A stretch of 64,000 bases of DNA from Rhipidocladum racemiflorum (lineage: Eukaryota; Streptophyta; Magnoliopsida; Poales; Poaceae), in assembly GCA_036346355.1 (NCBI GenBank), contig CM070579.1, forward strand, positions 8,184,001 to 8,248,000. The letters run 5' to 3'. A model generated the notes under the pieces. The model was given only the letters and a program-made list of their open reading frames with translations, had not been told where the DNA came from and did no database searches. The position numbers and the translations under genes were made by a program. Every line of letters begins with the position of its first letter. Within the stretch, counting starts at the first letter, position 1. Shown in pieces: positions 23,431-33,899 of this stretch.

Positions 23431-25779
23431 ATTTACCATGCACCACGTGCCATTATCATAATCAATAACACATGTCACATCGTTTATAAACACGTTCCAT
23501 ATCTCATTAGGTCAAATTAACATTTAATAATCCAAAATAATGTCATCGGCACGTTGCATAGCTAAGCATACTACATTCGTTCTATCATCCCTTGTTGGCA
23601 ACTAATATAATGTCCAACTAGTAAACCATAACCTAGGATGACAAATGATTCATGGCATACAATTATTAAAGACAAGGGTGGCATATAACAAATAGGTCGC
23701 ATAGCTATTCCCAGAATTAATGGAAAATATTTTAATTAAACTAGCATGCAATAATTTGAATCAACATAAAAGTTTAAATGTAGGATCAACATGGTCAAAG
23801 CACAACTTGCCTTAGAAAAGAGCTGGATCTTGCTCGGAACCTTCTTGAGTTAGTATCTCACCCTCGTACCCTTCCAGCACTTCAACGTCAATCCGACGAT
23901 AATTAAACAAGCAATGAATGCCAAATACAGAAAACAACCGAACTCCAAAAATTAAATAAAATTCACCATTGAATAGATCTCGATTTTACAAATTTTTAAA
24001 AACTGGAATCACCCAAGTCGGAGTTCAAACACAAAAGTTATAACGATTCGAAGTTTGAAAATACATTAAAACGAAAAATCAGAATTAATTGAATTTTCTT
24101 TCTATTGGAAATTCGGAATAATGACATCAGCAACTATTTTGAATTTCGGTCGAATTATTTTTCTAAAGGAAAATCGAATTATTGCGTCACGCTTGCGTCA
24201 GCCGGCACATGGACTCGGCCCACGAGTTGGTTCGGGTCTACGGTGGACTCGATCCACCAGACCACTAGACGCTGACACGTGGGCCCAGCTCGGGATGACG
24301 TCACGCTGACGTCATTGCACGACGCGACGTGTTATTCTGCCACGTGGGTCCCACCGTGACGTCACGCTGACATCACACGCGCGAGAACAGAGGCTAACAT
24401 GCGGGCCCGCTCGAATGACGTCACAGGTGACATCAGCGCGGCCGGCACGGCTCGGCGATGACTCGAACCTCACGTCCACTACGTGGCACGCTATGGTTGG
24501 CTCGTAACGCAGTAAGATCCGACCGTTGATTCAAAATCCGACGGTCAAGATTCGATCTAATCGGCTGTGTTTAAGGGGTGACGTGGACAGCCCCGGTGTT
24601 TGACATGTGGGCGCATCTCTGCCATATGTTGCAGATCGGACGGCTACGATTAGATCTAACGCAACCAAACCAAAATCAATCCAGTCCGTCCAACATGAGA
24701 TCTACGGCTGAGATCCAAACCAGTACACTACAGTGCCGATCTACGTGGCTTAATCCTAGCCCTCCCTTCTAGATCCAACGGTTGCAAAAAGATCTAAATC
24801 TAAACTTCAAGATCTAATATGGTCCGCTAATTTTCTTGATCCGATGGCCTATGTTGATTTGATCTAGGGTGCAGAGGGGCAACAACATGGACTCACCTCG
24901 CGTGTTGGATGAAGATCGGATGGTCCACCGATCTCGCGAGTTCGGTGATGGCGTGGCGGAGTTCGACTACCAGAGACGAAGATAACAACCTGACCGACGG
25001 CACTCCTGTGGTTTTTCGGCGAGGTGAAATATCGCGACCGAAGCGTCTCATCGTGAGGGTCTCAGATCCATGCACCAAAGCGGCGGGGCACGGCTGGTCA
25101 ACGGCGCATGAGCGAAAAACCGAAGCGGCGGCTGCGGAACTACGATGAGAAATTTTGGCGCTCTGGACAACACTCGGGCACAAAGAACTAGGGCAACAGG
25201 TTCAGCACGAGGCGACGCGCCCAAAGAAGGCATTTATATCCCCTAGGCGTCCGTGTCACGTGCGAATCCCGCGAAGAGGTTAGCGGCGCGGCGGATTCCG
25301 GTGAGAACTCGAAAAGGCGATGTGGCGAGATCTCAGCTGGCCACGTGGCATAGATCCGGCGGTCCTGCGCATGCGACGACGCGGAATGATCTCGGCCGTC
25401 CGATCGAGATCTAACGGCGCGCGAAATAGGGTTTAGGGCTAACGGCGCGTTAACGGGTTTTGTTTTGGGTTAATGGATCGAACCCGTTAAGGTTTTCTCG
25501 GAATTTCCAACGCTTTAATAGTTAAATAATTTCCTAGAAATTCAAACAAAGCGAGAAAAATACCAAAAATATCAGAAAAATTCCAAAAAAATCTGGAAAA
25601 TACTTTGAGACATTTTAGACTCAAATAATATGTTTCCAACAAAAATCTATATGAAATTTCCAAATATTTAAATAATTCAAGAAAGGACGTAATTCAAATT
25701 AAATCCAGATAAATATCAGAAAATTCCAAAAATTCAAATAACTTATTAAATTCAATAAAAGAAAATTTTGGGATGTTAC
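23431..25779 (-). mobile_element. right piece of the split gypsy-type LTR
   Basis: On the minus strand it starts TGTAACATCCCAAAATTTTC, like the solo LTR at 9919-13353. It shares scattered blocks with that LTR, for example GATCTTGATTTTA against GATCTCGATTTTA, each followed by a CGGAGYTC and AAAAGTTAT segment. 24290-24440 is packed with TGACGTCA and CACGTG-type cores. The open frames around 24893-25233 are GC-rich shadows. Confidence 0.6.
24290..24440. promoter_or_regulatory. cluster of ACGT-core motifs in the LTR
   Basis: Several TGACGTCA-like and CCACGTGGG-type words lie within about 150 bp. Such cores are known binding sites for plant bZIP (TGA, G-box) factors. Whether they act here is unknown. 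Confidence 0.4.
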
Positions 25780-25820
25780 AAGTATGCACAGTAAGTTTAC
25801 AAAGGTAACGACTACTAAAC

Positions 25821-26925
25821 TGTAACATTCCAGGAGAACTTTAGAGGTAAAACCTAAACTTTAGGGAGAAAATTCTGATTTTTTTTGGAGGTGTTTTCAG
25901 TCGTGGGCCAATTCTGGGCCTTCGGGCTACCTTTTTGGGCCTGGAGGGGGAGGGGGGGAGGACTCCCTTCCCATGTGCTAGATTAAGTTGCCATGCTTGA
26001 TACTTGCATGTGATATGATGAATATATTTTGTTAAATGGCTATGCAATTGTGAAATCGGGTTTATACGCAAGTTATTCATGTTTATGGCATATGTGCATG
26101 CATAAAGGAAGAGACGACCCATTCTGATGTGGGCCTCTGTGTTCACACGTAGTGAACACGAAAGACCTACCTCGTAGTCCCATCCATCGTGGTGAATGGG
26201 AGCGAGTCAGTAAGAGTAGGCACCCTCCACGGGATGAAAGGGAAAGAGGGTGCACACCGATAGGTGTGCACTCGGCAATACCGGTATGTGCTAAGCAAAG
26301 AGGCATGATGCATTGCATTGCATTGCATAAATGTGAATGTGAATGAGAAAGTATATGAGAATGTGATTGAGGAAGTCTTCATGGATTGTTTTCCATGGTT
26401 GGTGATCGGTATGTCGTATGTATGTGAATTGTTATTGTTTTGTACCATTGCAATACACTTTGCTGAGTGATGAACTCACGCTTGTTGTTTAATGTTTTTT
26501 TAGGTACCTTGAATCGGCATGTGGGAAAGGGAGCTAGATTCACATCATTACATAGCGACACACAAATAAACCATTCATACTCTTTCTTAGATGTGTTGGT
26601 TACCTTATCGAGTTACATTTTGGTTTATTGGTGGTCATGATTAAGTATTTATTCCTTATTGGATCATGTGATGGTTAAATTATGTGGTGGACTTGAAATG
26701 TTGCTGAAAACCTTGTTTGCTATGTTATTGCTATTTACAATTATGCTATCTTGCCATGATTATATTATTGATGTTTAAAACCATGGAAAAACAAAGGACA
26801 TGCTGCCGAAATTTCGTTTAAAGTATTTACGTACTTGCTATAATTTGTCTTTAATTATGATATTTGGTTGCTATTTCTACTCTGTTTGGTGACATTCTGG
26901 GCATGCTAGGTGCCGGGGTGTTACA
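25821..26925 (+). mobile_element. solo LTR, 1105 bp
   Basis: It begins TGTAACATTCC and ends GGGGTGTTACA, with the perfect 5-bp target duplication TAAAC on both sides (25816-25820, 26926-26930). There is no internal domain. It carries a (TGCAT)n run near 26310 and a TTGCTGAGTGATGAACTCAC motif at 26461-26487 related to the hairpin in the other gypsy LTRs. The orientation is taken from that motif. Confidence 0.85.
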
Positions 26926-26930
26926 TAAAC

Positions 26931-27214
26931 AAACAACAAAAGAGATTGGGAGCTTACACTCTTCATCAAACATGTCAGAATCCAGAGTATGACTTCACAG
27001 ATTCAGAGCTTACACCCTTCATCAAACATATGCCTAGATTACCTTGCATAACAATAAAGTAATAACAAATGACAAATAGAACAAACCCTAGATTACCTTG
27101 AATAACAACAGAATCAGTAACAACAATAAATATTGAAACAGACCCTAGATTACCTTGCATAACAACAAATGGAACAAACCCTAGATTACCTTGCGTGCGT
27201 GTGGGGGAGATATT
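26931..27214. repeat. imperfect tandem repeat inside the CACTA region
   Basis: The words CCTAGATTACCTTGCATAAC and GAGCTTACACYCTTCATC recur two to four times between 26950 and 27200. Probably internal CACTA sequence. Confidence 0.6.
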
Positions 27215-27311
27215 CACTATTGAAAACCGTCTGTAATTATCTTCAACACAGACGTTTTTTTTATAAACTATCTGTGATAAAATGTCTAATATAGACCTTT
27301 CTGTAGTAGTG
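27215..27311 (-). mobile_element. CACTA transposon terminus (right)
   Basis: On the minus strand it starts CACTACTACAGAAAGG and is followed by subterminal GACGGTTT and CAGACG words like those at 14039-14310. It may close the element begun at 14039, which would then contain three retrotransposon insertions. Confidence 0.65.
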
Positions 27312-27484
27312 TCTCTTTGCGAGGCTTGACCATTAGCCTCGGTGAACAATATTGCATCTTGTACTTAGAATAACAAGACTCCAGCAGTTCATACCGTGCA
27401 ACCAATTCCAATTCCAATCTTGTGCCACCAATGATGGGCGATGCCTTCTCCAACCAGGAGTGTACTACTCCCCACAAATAGTTA

Positions 27485-27765
27485 CTCCCTTTATTCATTT
27501 TTATAATGCTTATTTTTTAAATGATCTTGCTTATAAATATAAAGCTTACATGTAGATTTAACGAGGTCTTTCCTTTTATACTCCTATTTATTGTCTCTCA
27601 ATCATATGCATATTCATTACCACCCATACAAAGTATATTTTTCATCTTCCAAGACAATTAAGTAAGGACATCTAAGTTATTTTCTCTCATACTATTCTCA
27701 ATTTCAACGCAACCTTAATCCTTGTGCAAAGTTAAAATACGCCTTATAAAAATGAACGGAGAGAG
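27485..27765. mobile_element. Stowaway MITE, 281 bp
   Basis: Ends CTCCCTTTATTCATTTTTAT and, reverse-complemented, CTCTCTCCGTTCATTTTTAT, flanked by TA dinucleotides. This is the Stowaway (Tc1/mariner) signature. Non-coding. Confidence 0.85.
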
Positions 27766-28268
27766 TATCATTTTGGACTTAGGTGCAGTCAAACTTTTAA
27801 AACTTTAACTATCAATATATTTTTAAATATTTACTCTAGCCGGTCACAAATAGTTGTCGTTTGTACAACAACACGGTTTCTAAAATATAGCTTTGACCAT
27901 TAATTTCTATTGTAATATATTTATAAAACCTAGTAAAATTATAATATTATAAAAGTACTCTTTGAGACAAATCTACACATATAATTTTCATGTATCCAAT
28001 TTAAAAATTAAGTCTAAAAGATATTAACAATCAAAGTTTCAAAAATTTGACTGCAGCTATGTCCAAAATGATAACTATTTGTGATCGGAGGGAGTAAATT
28101 GGCTACATGATAGATTTGTCTCGAAAAAATACTTTCATAATATTATAATATTATTGGGTTTTACAAATATATTATAATAGGAATTAGTGATAAAAGCTAT
28201 ATTTTAGAGACTGTGCACTACATGTATTGATGTCCAAAACGACAACTACTTGTGACTTAAGAAAGTAC
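27766..28268. mobile_element. interleaved Stowaway-like MITE fragments
   Basis: Two copies of a GGTCACAAATAGTTGTCGTTT-ended family overlap here. One runs from about 27768 to GATCGGAGGGAGTA at 28095. The other runs from about 27830 to GTGACTTAAGAAAGTA near 28267. The left end of the first copy appears displaced by the Stowaway element at 27485-27765. Confidence 0.6.
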
Positions 28269-28583
28269 TTCATCACTTAGGGTTTTCTTGAGATACCATG
28301 CAAAATGGTAGGTTTAATGGATGATGCTAGGTAATTCAAAGTTACTTTGAAAGTTGAACCGCGCGCGAGCGGTTTTGCCCTACAACTTGTCAGAAGCTCT
28401 TCTTTTTTAGGTCAACCACTTGTGACTTGTGAGATTCTACCAACGAATCTATAATATGCAATGGTGGCTATCCGAATCCGTTTGTCAGCCAATCACTAGA
28501 GAGGTCGAACGCGTGCCATTTCTACCCTTGAAAACTTCCGTATCATAATAAGTAGTGTGCGACTCGGTGCTTCATTTCCACTC

Positions 28584-28835
28584 AGAGCATCTTTAAGGGG
28601 GTTTTAAATATAGTCCTAATTTGAATTATATGATTTTTTAAAAAAAGATTAACTCCAGCAAAGATCCTAATTAAATTGTTAAAATTTAGCAACTCTGTGA
28701 TTGAGCCCTGTCTTTGTTGGGTTTTAGGGCCTAATTGCTGGAGTGAATATTTCGTTGGAGCCCTAAATCTAATTAGTTGGGGTCATAAATTAAAATTTAA
28801 GGCTCATTTTTAGAGCTCTCTCTTGGAGATGCTCT
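28584..28835. mobile_element. MITE, 252 bp
   Basis: Terminal inverted repeats AGAGCATCTTTAAG and AGAGCATCTCCAAG. Internal sequence is AT-rich without coding capacity. The target duplication is unclear. Confidence 0.65.
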
Positions 28836-29799
28836 AACCAAACCAAGGAACATTTACCTCGTTAAAGCATTACAAGATGGTCGCAAACTAAAAAAAGAAG
28901 ACGATGCTTTCACCATCTAACAAGGAGAGAAATGCATCCCTTTTCCTAGCTCTTTTTTCAGAGGCTTTTTGCGTAGCTAGTGCCCATGATGCACGCAGGC
29001 AGGTTCTATCTTCAGAAACGAACTCCGCACGGTACTGATGCAGGATTGGGGACTTGCCGGCTGTTTATGGCACAAGCTTATTTTCACGGCCAATGAGATG
29101 GGAGGAGCAGAGCAATTCTTGCATCGTGACTCGGCGTGCAGATGCGAGTGATGCCACGACCGACTTCCTGGCGTGCCCGTTCTACTTCTAGCTGTTTCTT
29201 GCCGGCTCGGGGTCTCGAGATGCGGTAAGAGATTAGCTAAGCCAATTATTTGTGACATAAGTCTTGTCGCTTGTTGATTCGCAAACAGATGGGGGAAAAA
29301 TCTGATCTCTTGTTCATGTCGCCCAATTATTTGCTTCTAAGTTTGTACAATTTATTAAGCCCGCCAGCTCGATCCTGGTAGAACCGTAGAAGTCTAATGC
29401 ACTTGCGTTAAAGGCAGAATCAATACCATGGCCCGTAGATAGCTTGAGCCGTTGGGTTTGAGATTTTCCCATTACTTTGTAGATTGCGAGTTCACATTCT
29501 AAGCTAGTAGTTTATTTTTCTACCTTTTCTTCCCTTACGAGACATGCATTCTGGTTGGTAATTCTAAACCATACCGTGCAAACCGTTTAGGGTTTTGATA
29601 AGTTTCATCCAGATGTTTTCTTTAGCAATCATCATCCAAATTCCTGGTTATTGGATTTGCTTTCAGATCAATGCACGCCCCCCTGAATTCGAGGTGGGTT
29701 GATCCTACGGATGTGTGTTTTTATCGTAAGGTCCAAAGTCTGGATGTTTTTTGAGACAAAAACATCCGAATAATGCCTATACACCCCCAACTGTTTATT
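28836..29799. other. gene-free stretch
   Basis: I see no supported gene. The 93-codon frame at 28977-29258 on the minus strand has no recognisable domain and no intron or promoter context. Confidence 0.5.
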
Positions 29800-29807
29800 A
29801 TTGCAAG

Positions 29808-30350
29808 TAGGGCTGGAAAAAAAGCTCGTGGCTCGTGGCTCGTGGCTCGGCTCGGGCTCGCCCGAGCCTGGCTCGGCTCGCACAGGCTCGTGGCTCGGCT
29901 CGGGCTCGAGCCGAGCCTACTTTTCAGGCTCGCAAAAACACCGAGCCGGCTCGGCTCGGCTCGCGAGCCAAATTGGCTCGGTGGCCCAGCCCATGCAGTG
30001 AATTTAGTATGATTAATGACTTATATTTTTAGGAAAAAGATGATGTTGAGACAATTCCATGTCCTACAAAGTGTGATATAGAGCAACTAAGCAACTACTA
30101 TTATTTAGTAGTAACTAGTAAGTTAATATTATTCACTGCAAATATATGAATTATTGTATAAATACTTAATTTACTGAGAAAATGTTCTGGCTCGGCGAGA
30201 CAAAGAGCCGGGCTCATGAGCCGAGCCCGAGCCGAGCCGAGCCGTTTTTGGGCTCGCCTCGAGAGAGCCGAGCCTGGCTCGGCTCGCCACTAGACCGAGC
30301 CGCACCGAGCCGAACCGAGCCGGGCTCGGCTCGGCTCGTTTCCACCCCTA
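29808..30350. mobile_element. hAT-type element with GGCTCG/GAGCC-rich ends, 543 bp
   Basis: The outer ends are TAGGGCTGGAAA and, reverse-complemented, TAGGGGTGGAAACGAGCC. The perfect 8-bp target duplication ATTGCAAG lies at 29800-29807 and 30351-30358. Each end carries about 170 bp of tightly packed GGCTCG or CGAGCC words, and an AT-rich core separates them. The arrays give several overlapping open frames that I do not regard as genes. It is non-autonomous. Confidence 0.85.
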
Positions 30351-30418
30351 ATTGCAAGTTCTTCTTTTAGCTTGAGAGTAGAGGGATAGGGGTGGCTAGT
30401 GTATAGTCATAAATTTTA

Positions 30419-30643
30419 CAGAAAAACTAACCTACGGTATATCGTAGGAACGGTATACCTCTGAAACTTGTGAAACTTGTGATTTTTTATACCGAACTTA
30501 TGAAACTTAGCACTAAGAACTGATGAAACATGAAATTGATGAAACTAAACACTAAAACTCATAAAACCAGCACTGAAACTGATAAGTTTCATAAGTTTCA
30601 CAGCTATACCGTTGGAACGGTATACCGTTCCCTAGTCTCCCTC
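30419..30643 (+). mobile_element. Mutator-type MITE with GGTATACC ends, copy 1 (225 bp)
   Basis: It is flanked by the perfect 9-bp duplication TAAATTTTA (30410-30418, 30644-30652), as expected for Mutator-like elements. It begins CAGAAAAACTAACC and ends CTAGTCTCCCTC, with ACGGTATACC near both ends. The interior repeats a GAAACTTGTGAAACT-type 12-15 bp word. Confidence 0.8.
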
Positions 30644-31065
30644 TAAATTTTAAGGCTAAAAGAAATCAGAATCCATACAGAAAACCTACGTGCTCAAACT
30701 GCAGTTGATGGCATTGAACTAGAGTGCGAACGTGTTACGTGTCACATCGTTGGGCAATACCAGGGTTCCTGCTACAAGGTAGTCTAGCTACTAGCATTAC
30801 GCATCAAGTTTGAAAATTAGAGGCACATTGAAAGGTTCAACGGACGAAAAGGAAGGCTAACCTTGTCGGGTATGCTTAATTTTATGGATCGGTGGAAATG
30901 CAAGATTCGTTAGGAGAAGCAATTGCCGGGACTTCAATTATTCGTTCTAGCTAATTGTTGGATTACTTCAACCGTCAACCATCTCACGCAGACGGGCCAT
31001 GGTTAACCAAATTTCTCTGGCACAAAAGCACTAATTATGGGTCCATTTTAGCAAAATCCACATAT

Positions 31066-31567
31066 ACTTTGTTCGTTTTTAATAGATGTTATTATAGATT
31101 CTTACATTTTCAATAAGTTATATTTACAAAAGGAGGGAGACTAGGGAACGGTATACCGTTGCAACGGTATAGCCGTGAAACTTATGAAACTTATCAGTTT
31201 CAGTGCTGGTTTCACGAGTTTCAGTGTTTAGTTTCATCGGTTTCATGTTTCATCAGTTTTTAGTGCTAAGTTTTATGAGTTTCAGTGTAAAAATTCGTAA
31301 GTTTCATGAGTTTCAGAGGTATACCGTAGAAACGGTATACCGTTTCTTAGTTTTTCTGTTACAAAAGACTGTATTATCACTCTTTATTATATCTTTTGAT
31401 GTATGGTATGTCTTACTCTAGTTCATTATATTAAATAAAATTGAAAATAGTTAAAGATGAAGGGTATATAAAATAAATAGTAAAAAGTCACATACAAACT
31501 ATTGAATGATATGTATTTACAACCAAAATTTTAAAACTAAAATGACATGTATTAAAAACAGATAGAG
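31066..31567. mobile_element. Stowaway MITE interrupted by the Mutator-type MITE
   Basis: Ends CTTTGTTCGTTTTTAATAGA and, reverse-complemented, CTCTATCTGTTTTTAATACA, with TA flanks. It aligns with the uninterrupted relative at 33048-33308, except that 31133-31358 plus one 9-bp duplication is extra. Confidence 0.75.
31133..31358 (-). mobile_element. Mutator-type MITE with GGTATACC ends, copy 2 (226 bp)
   Basis: It is flanked by the perfect 9-bp duplication TTACAAAAG (31124-31132, 31359-31367). It is the same family as 30419-30643 but in the opposite orientation, and is inserted in the Stowaway element. Confidence 0.8.
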
Positions 31568-31682
31568 TACTTGTTGACGAAAAGCGCAACAAGATGTGAA
31601 AAAAAAAATGTGTTCGTCCATTCCGTAGCTGTCAACGGTTTGGCTTCTACGGACACGTTAAACTTGCAACACAAGGCTTGAA

Positions 31683-32073
31683 AGGTACATGTACAGTGGT
31701 AGAGACAATTGCTGTCTCTAACTCTTGCTATGTCACCTATAGATAGCTCTATAGACAGCGCATACAATGAGTTGTCTCTAAGCCATCTATAGGATCATTT
31801 AATATCTGCATGGAGATTAAAAAATGAGGAGATGACGCCGTCTCTATGCCATCTCTAGGCCGTCTCTATGTCGTCTCTAGGTACGTGTGCCTTGGAGACG
31901 AGGCCGTCTCTAAGCCGTCTCTTTTCATTGGTTTTAGTGCTAGCAACGTCTCCTGCATGCGAGACGACTCTCTTCTCTCTCCTCATTTATTCTGGTCCAC
32001 CTCAGCAACAATCAGACGTGCTACTGCCTAGAGACGGCTTACAGATTGCTGATGTGTATGGTTGTACATGCTC
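31683..32073. mobile_element. MITE with GTCTCTA-rich interior
   Basis: The left end GTACATGTACAGTGGTAGAG and the right end, reverse-complemented (GAGCATGTACAACCATAC), form a loose inverted repeat. The interior repeats CCGTCTCTATG/AAGCCGTCTCT several times. It is related by its ends to 32593-32810. No clear target duplication was found. Confidence 0.55.
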
Positions 32074-32589
32074 GTGGATGATTCCTTACTTGGACCGACA
32101 AAGTAATCGCACTCAATTATTATTAACTTGACTATAATATTTTTTTTCTTAACTCGATAATAACTCGTTAGTTTGAATTTGAAATAACGATCTAAATAGT
32201 ATTTTTTTTAAAAAAAAACTCCTTAATAATTTGTTAAACTTGCCCCGCTGCTGGTGTCGATCGTTGGACCAGCCGCTGTCGTCTCCGCTCTCCAGCGCAC
32301 CACTGAAACGTGCACGCCAAAAACATCGGGCTTGACCCCGAGTCCCCGACCATGCGCACGTACTCGCGTACTCTCTCTTGTTTTCTTCTTGGCGGAAACA
32401 ATTTTCGTGTTCGTTTTTCTGTCGGTATCGGTAGGTAGTGTGCATCGGTACGTGCCCTGGCCGGTCGCAGTGGGCTACGGATGGACCAGCTGGGCAGAGA
32501 GCGCCCCGGCCGGTGCGTGCGTCACAAAATTGGACCGGCAAAGCTGATCGCGCGATTAGGGTTTGCGGATGCGGCTCGCTGGGCGCGCA
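32074..32589. other. gene-free stretch
   Basis: No supported gene. Opposed open frames of 97 and 130 codons at 32149-32547 have no recognisable domain. Confidence 0.4.
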
Positions 32590-32592
32590 TTA

Positions 32593-32810
32593 GAGCATGT
32601 ACAATGGTACATGTCAGCTGTCTATAAGGGTATGCCACATCAGATTTTGGATGATGTGGAGGAGAGAGAGGGAAAAGAGAGAAATATGCTGTCTACTATT
32701 TAACAGACGGCCTTATAGACAGCTTTATAGTGTGTATACTCATCAGAATGATCTATTAGTCATATGAGAGATTATTACATAGTTATATAGATAGTCCATC
32801 ATTGTATAAG
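32593..32810. mobile_element. Tourist-type MITE, 218 bp
   Basis: Ends GAGCATGTACAATGG and, reverse-complemented, CTTATACAATGATGG, with a TTA duplication on both sides (32590-32592, 32811-32813). A 3-bp TTA/TAA duplication is typical of PIF/Harbinger-Tourist elements. Confidence 0.65.
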
Positions 32811-33047
32811 TTATTTGGTGAGTGCATTTTATAGATGACGATATTATGTATGACCAGTCATACCCTCGCATATAATGACTCGGTGAACGGGCATGGTGTC
32901 ACGCAAAAACGGCAAAATGCTAACCACGAAAACGTCGACTTTGCAAGACTAGTCAGCGTAACGTGCTATCACTAACGTGCATGGTACATGTACGGGGAGC
33001 GTTTCTACTACACGCAGGCCATCTCTAATGCAAAGGATGCTTAAATA

Positions 33048-33308
33048 CTTCTTTCGTTTCGGTCGTGAATATATGTCATTTTAGAATATTACATTTCTAT
33101 CGAGCTATATGTATAAAAGGCTATATTATCCCTCTTCATTAGATCACTTATTGTTTATTGGATGATATGTCCTACTTTAATCCATGATAATAAATGTCAT
33201 TAGAAATAGCTAAATTGGAGGGTATATGTAAGGAATAAAATGATATGTATTTTTTTTAAAAAAAATTGAAAACTACGATAATATGTACTACTCAGGATCG
33301 GAGGACGT
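33048..33308. mobile_element. Stowaway MITE, 261 bp
   Basis: Begins CTTCTTTCGTTTCGGTCG and ends GGATCGGAGGACGT, flanked by TA. It is homologous along its length to the split copy at 31066-31567. Confidence 0.7.
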
Positions 33309-33715
33309 TATATATGCTTAGAAGTGAGAGATGTGCCGCATTTCTTACGCCAAGTTAGGAGTTCAATCCTACAATGCAGGCACCTCTTTCAAAACCTCCT
33401 TTTGTTCTCTATTGCTGTCCCTCCTGCTCCTGCGGCTTCCGACGGCATCCATGTTTTTGCCTCCGCACTACGCAGCTTTTTTCTCCCAGCCCCGGCTGCC
33501 GTAACTCACCACCCAACACCAGACTCACCTCTCGACCTCGTCTCCCTCCCCGCTAACTGCCCCAATGCCCACTGTGAACTCGTCGCTTCTCAATCCTGCC
33601 GTATCTCCTACCAACACACACTTGCTCAAATCATGATACATTCTAAGATGTGTCAACCACTAGGTTTCCAAAAAGTGTGTTCAGCACTACATTTAGGGGA
33701 AAAATGTGTGCAGCG

Positions 33716-33717
<2 letters not shown>
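33309..33717. other. gene-free stretch
   Basis: A 156-codon open frame starting at 33324 runs into the AT microsatellite and has no recognisable domain. I do not call it a gene. Confidence 0.4.

Positions 33718-33785
<68 letters not shown>
33718..33785. repeat. (AT)n microsatellite
   Basis: About 33 uninterrupted AT units. Confidence 0.95.
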
Positions 33786-33793
<8 letters not shown>

Positions 33794-33899
33794 AAAATTC
33801 TCTTCTAAATAAATTTATAGAAATGCCTCCTTTCGATGGTCTGATTGTAGAAGGCACGATAGATTACATGATCCCATATCACGGTAAGACATTGACAAC

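Noticed and set aside
29773..30370. Overlapping open frames rich in Ala, Arg, Gly and Ser
   Set aside because: They are created by the GGCTCG/CGAGCC arrays at the ends of an hAT element and have no domain.
32149..32547. Opposed open frames of 130 and 97 codons
   Set aside because: No domain, no conserved features and no promoter. MITEs lie on both sides.
33324..33794. 156-codon open frame ending in poly-YI
   Set aside because: The tail is the (AT)n microsatellite, and the rest has no domain or gene context.
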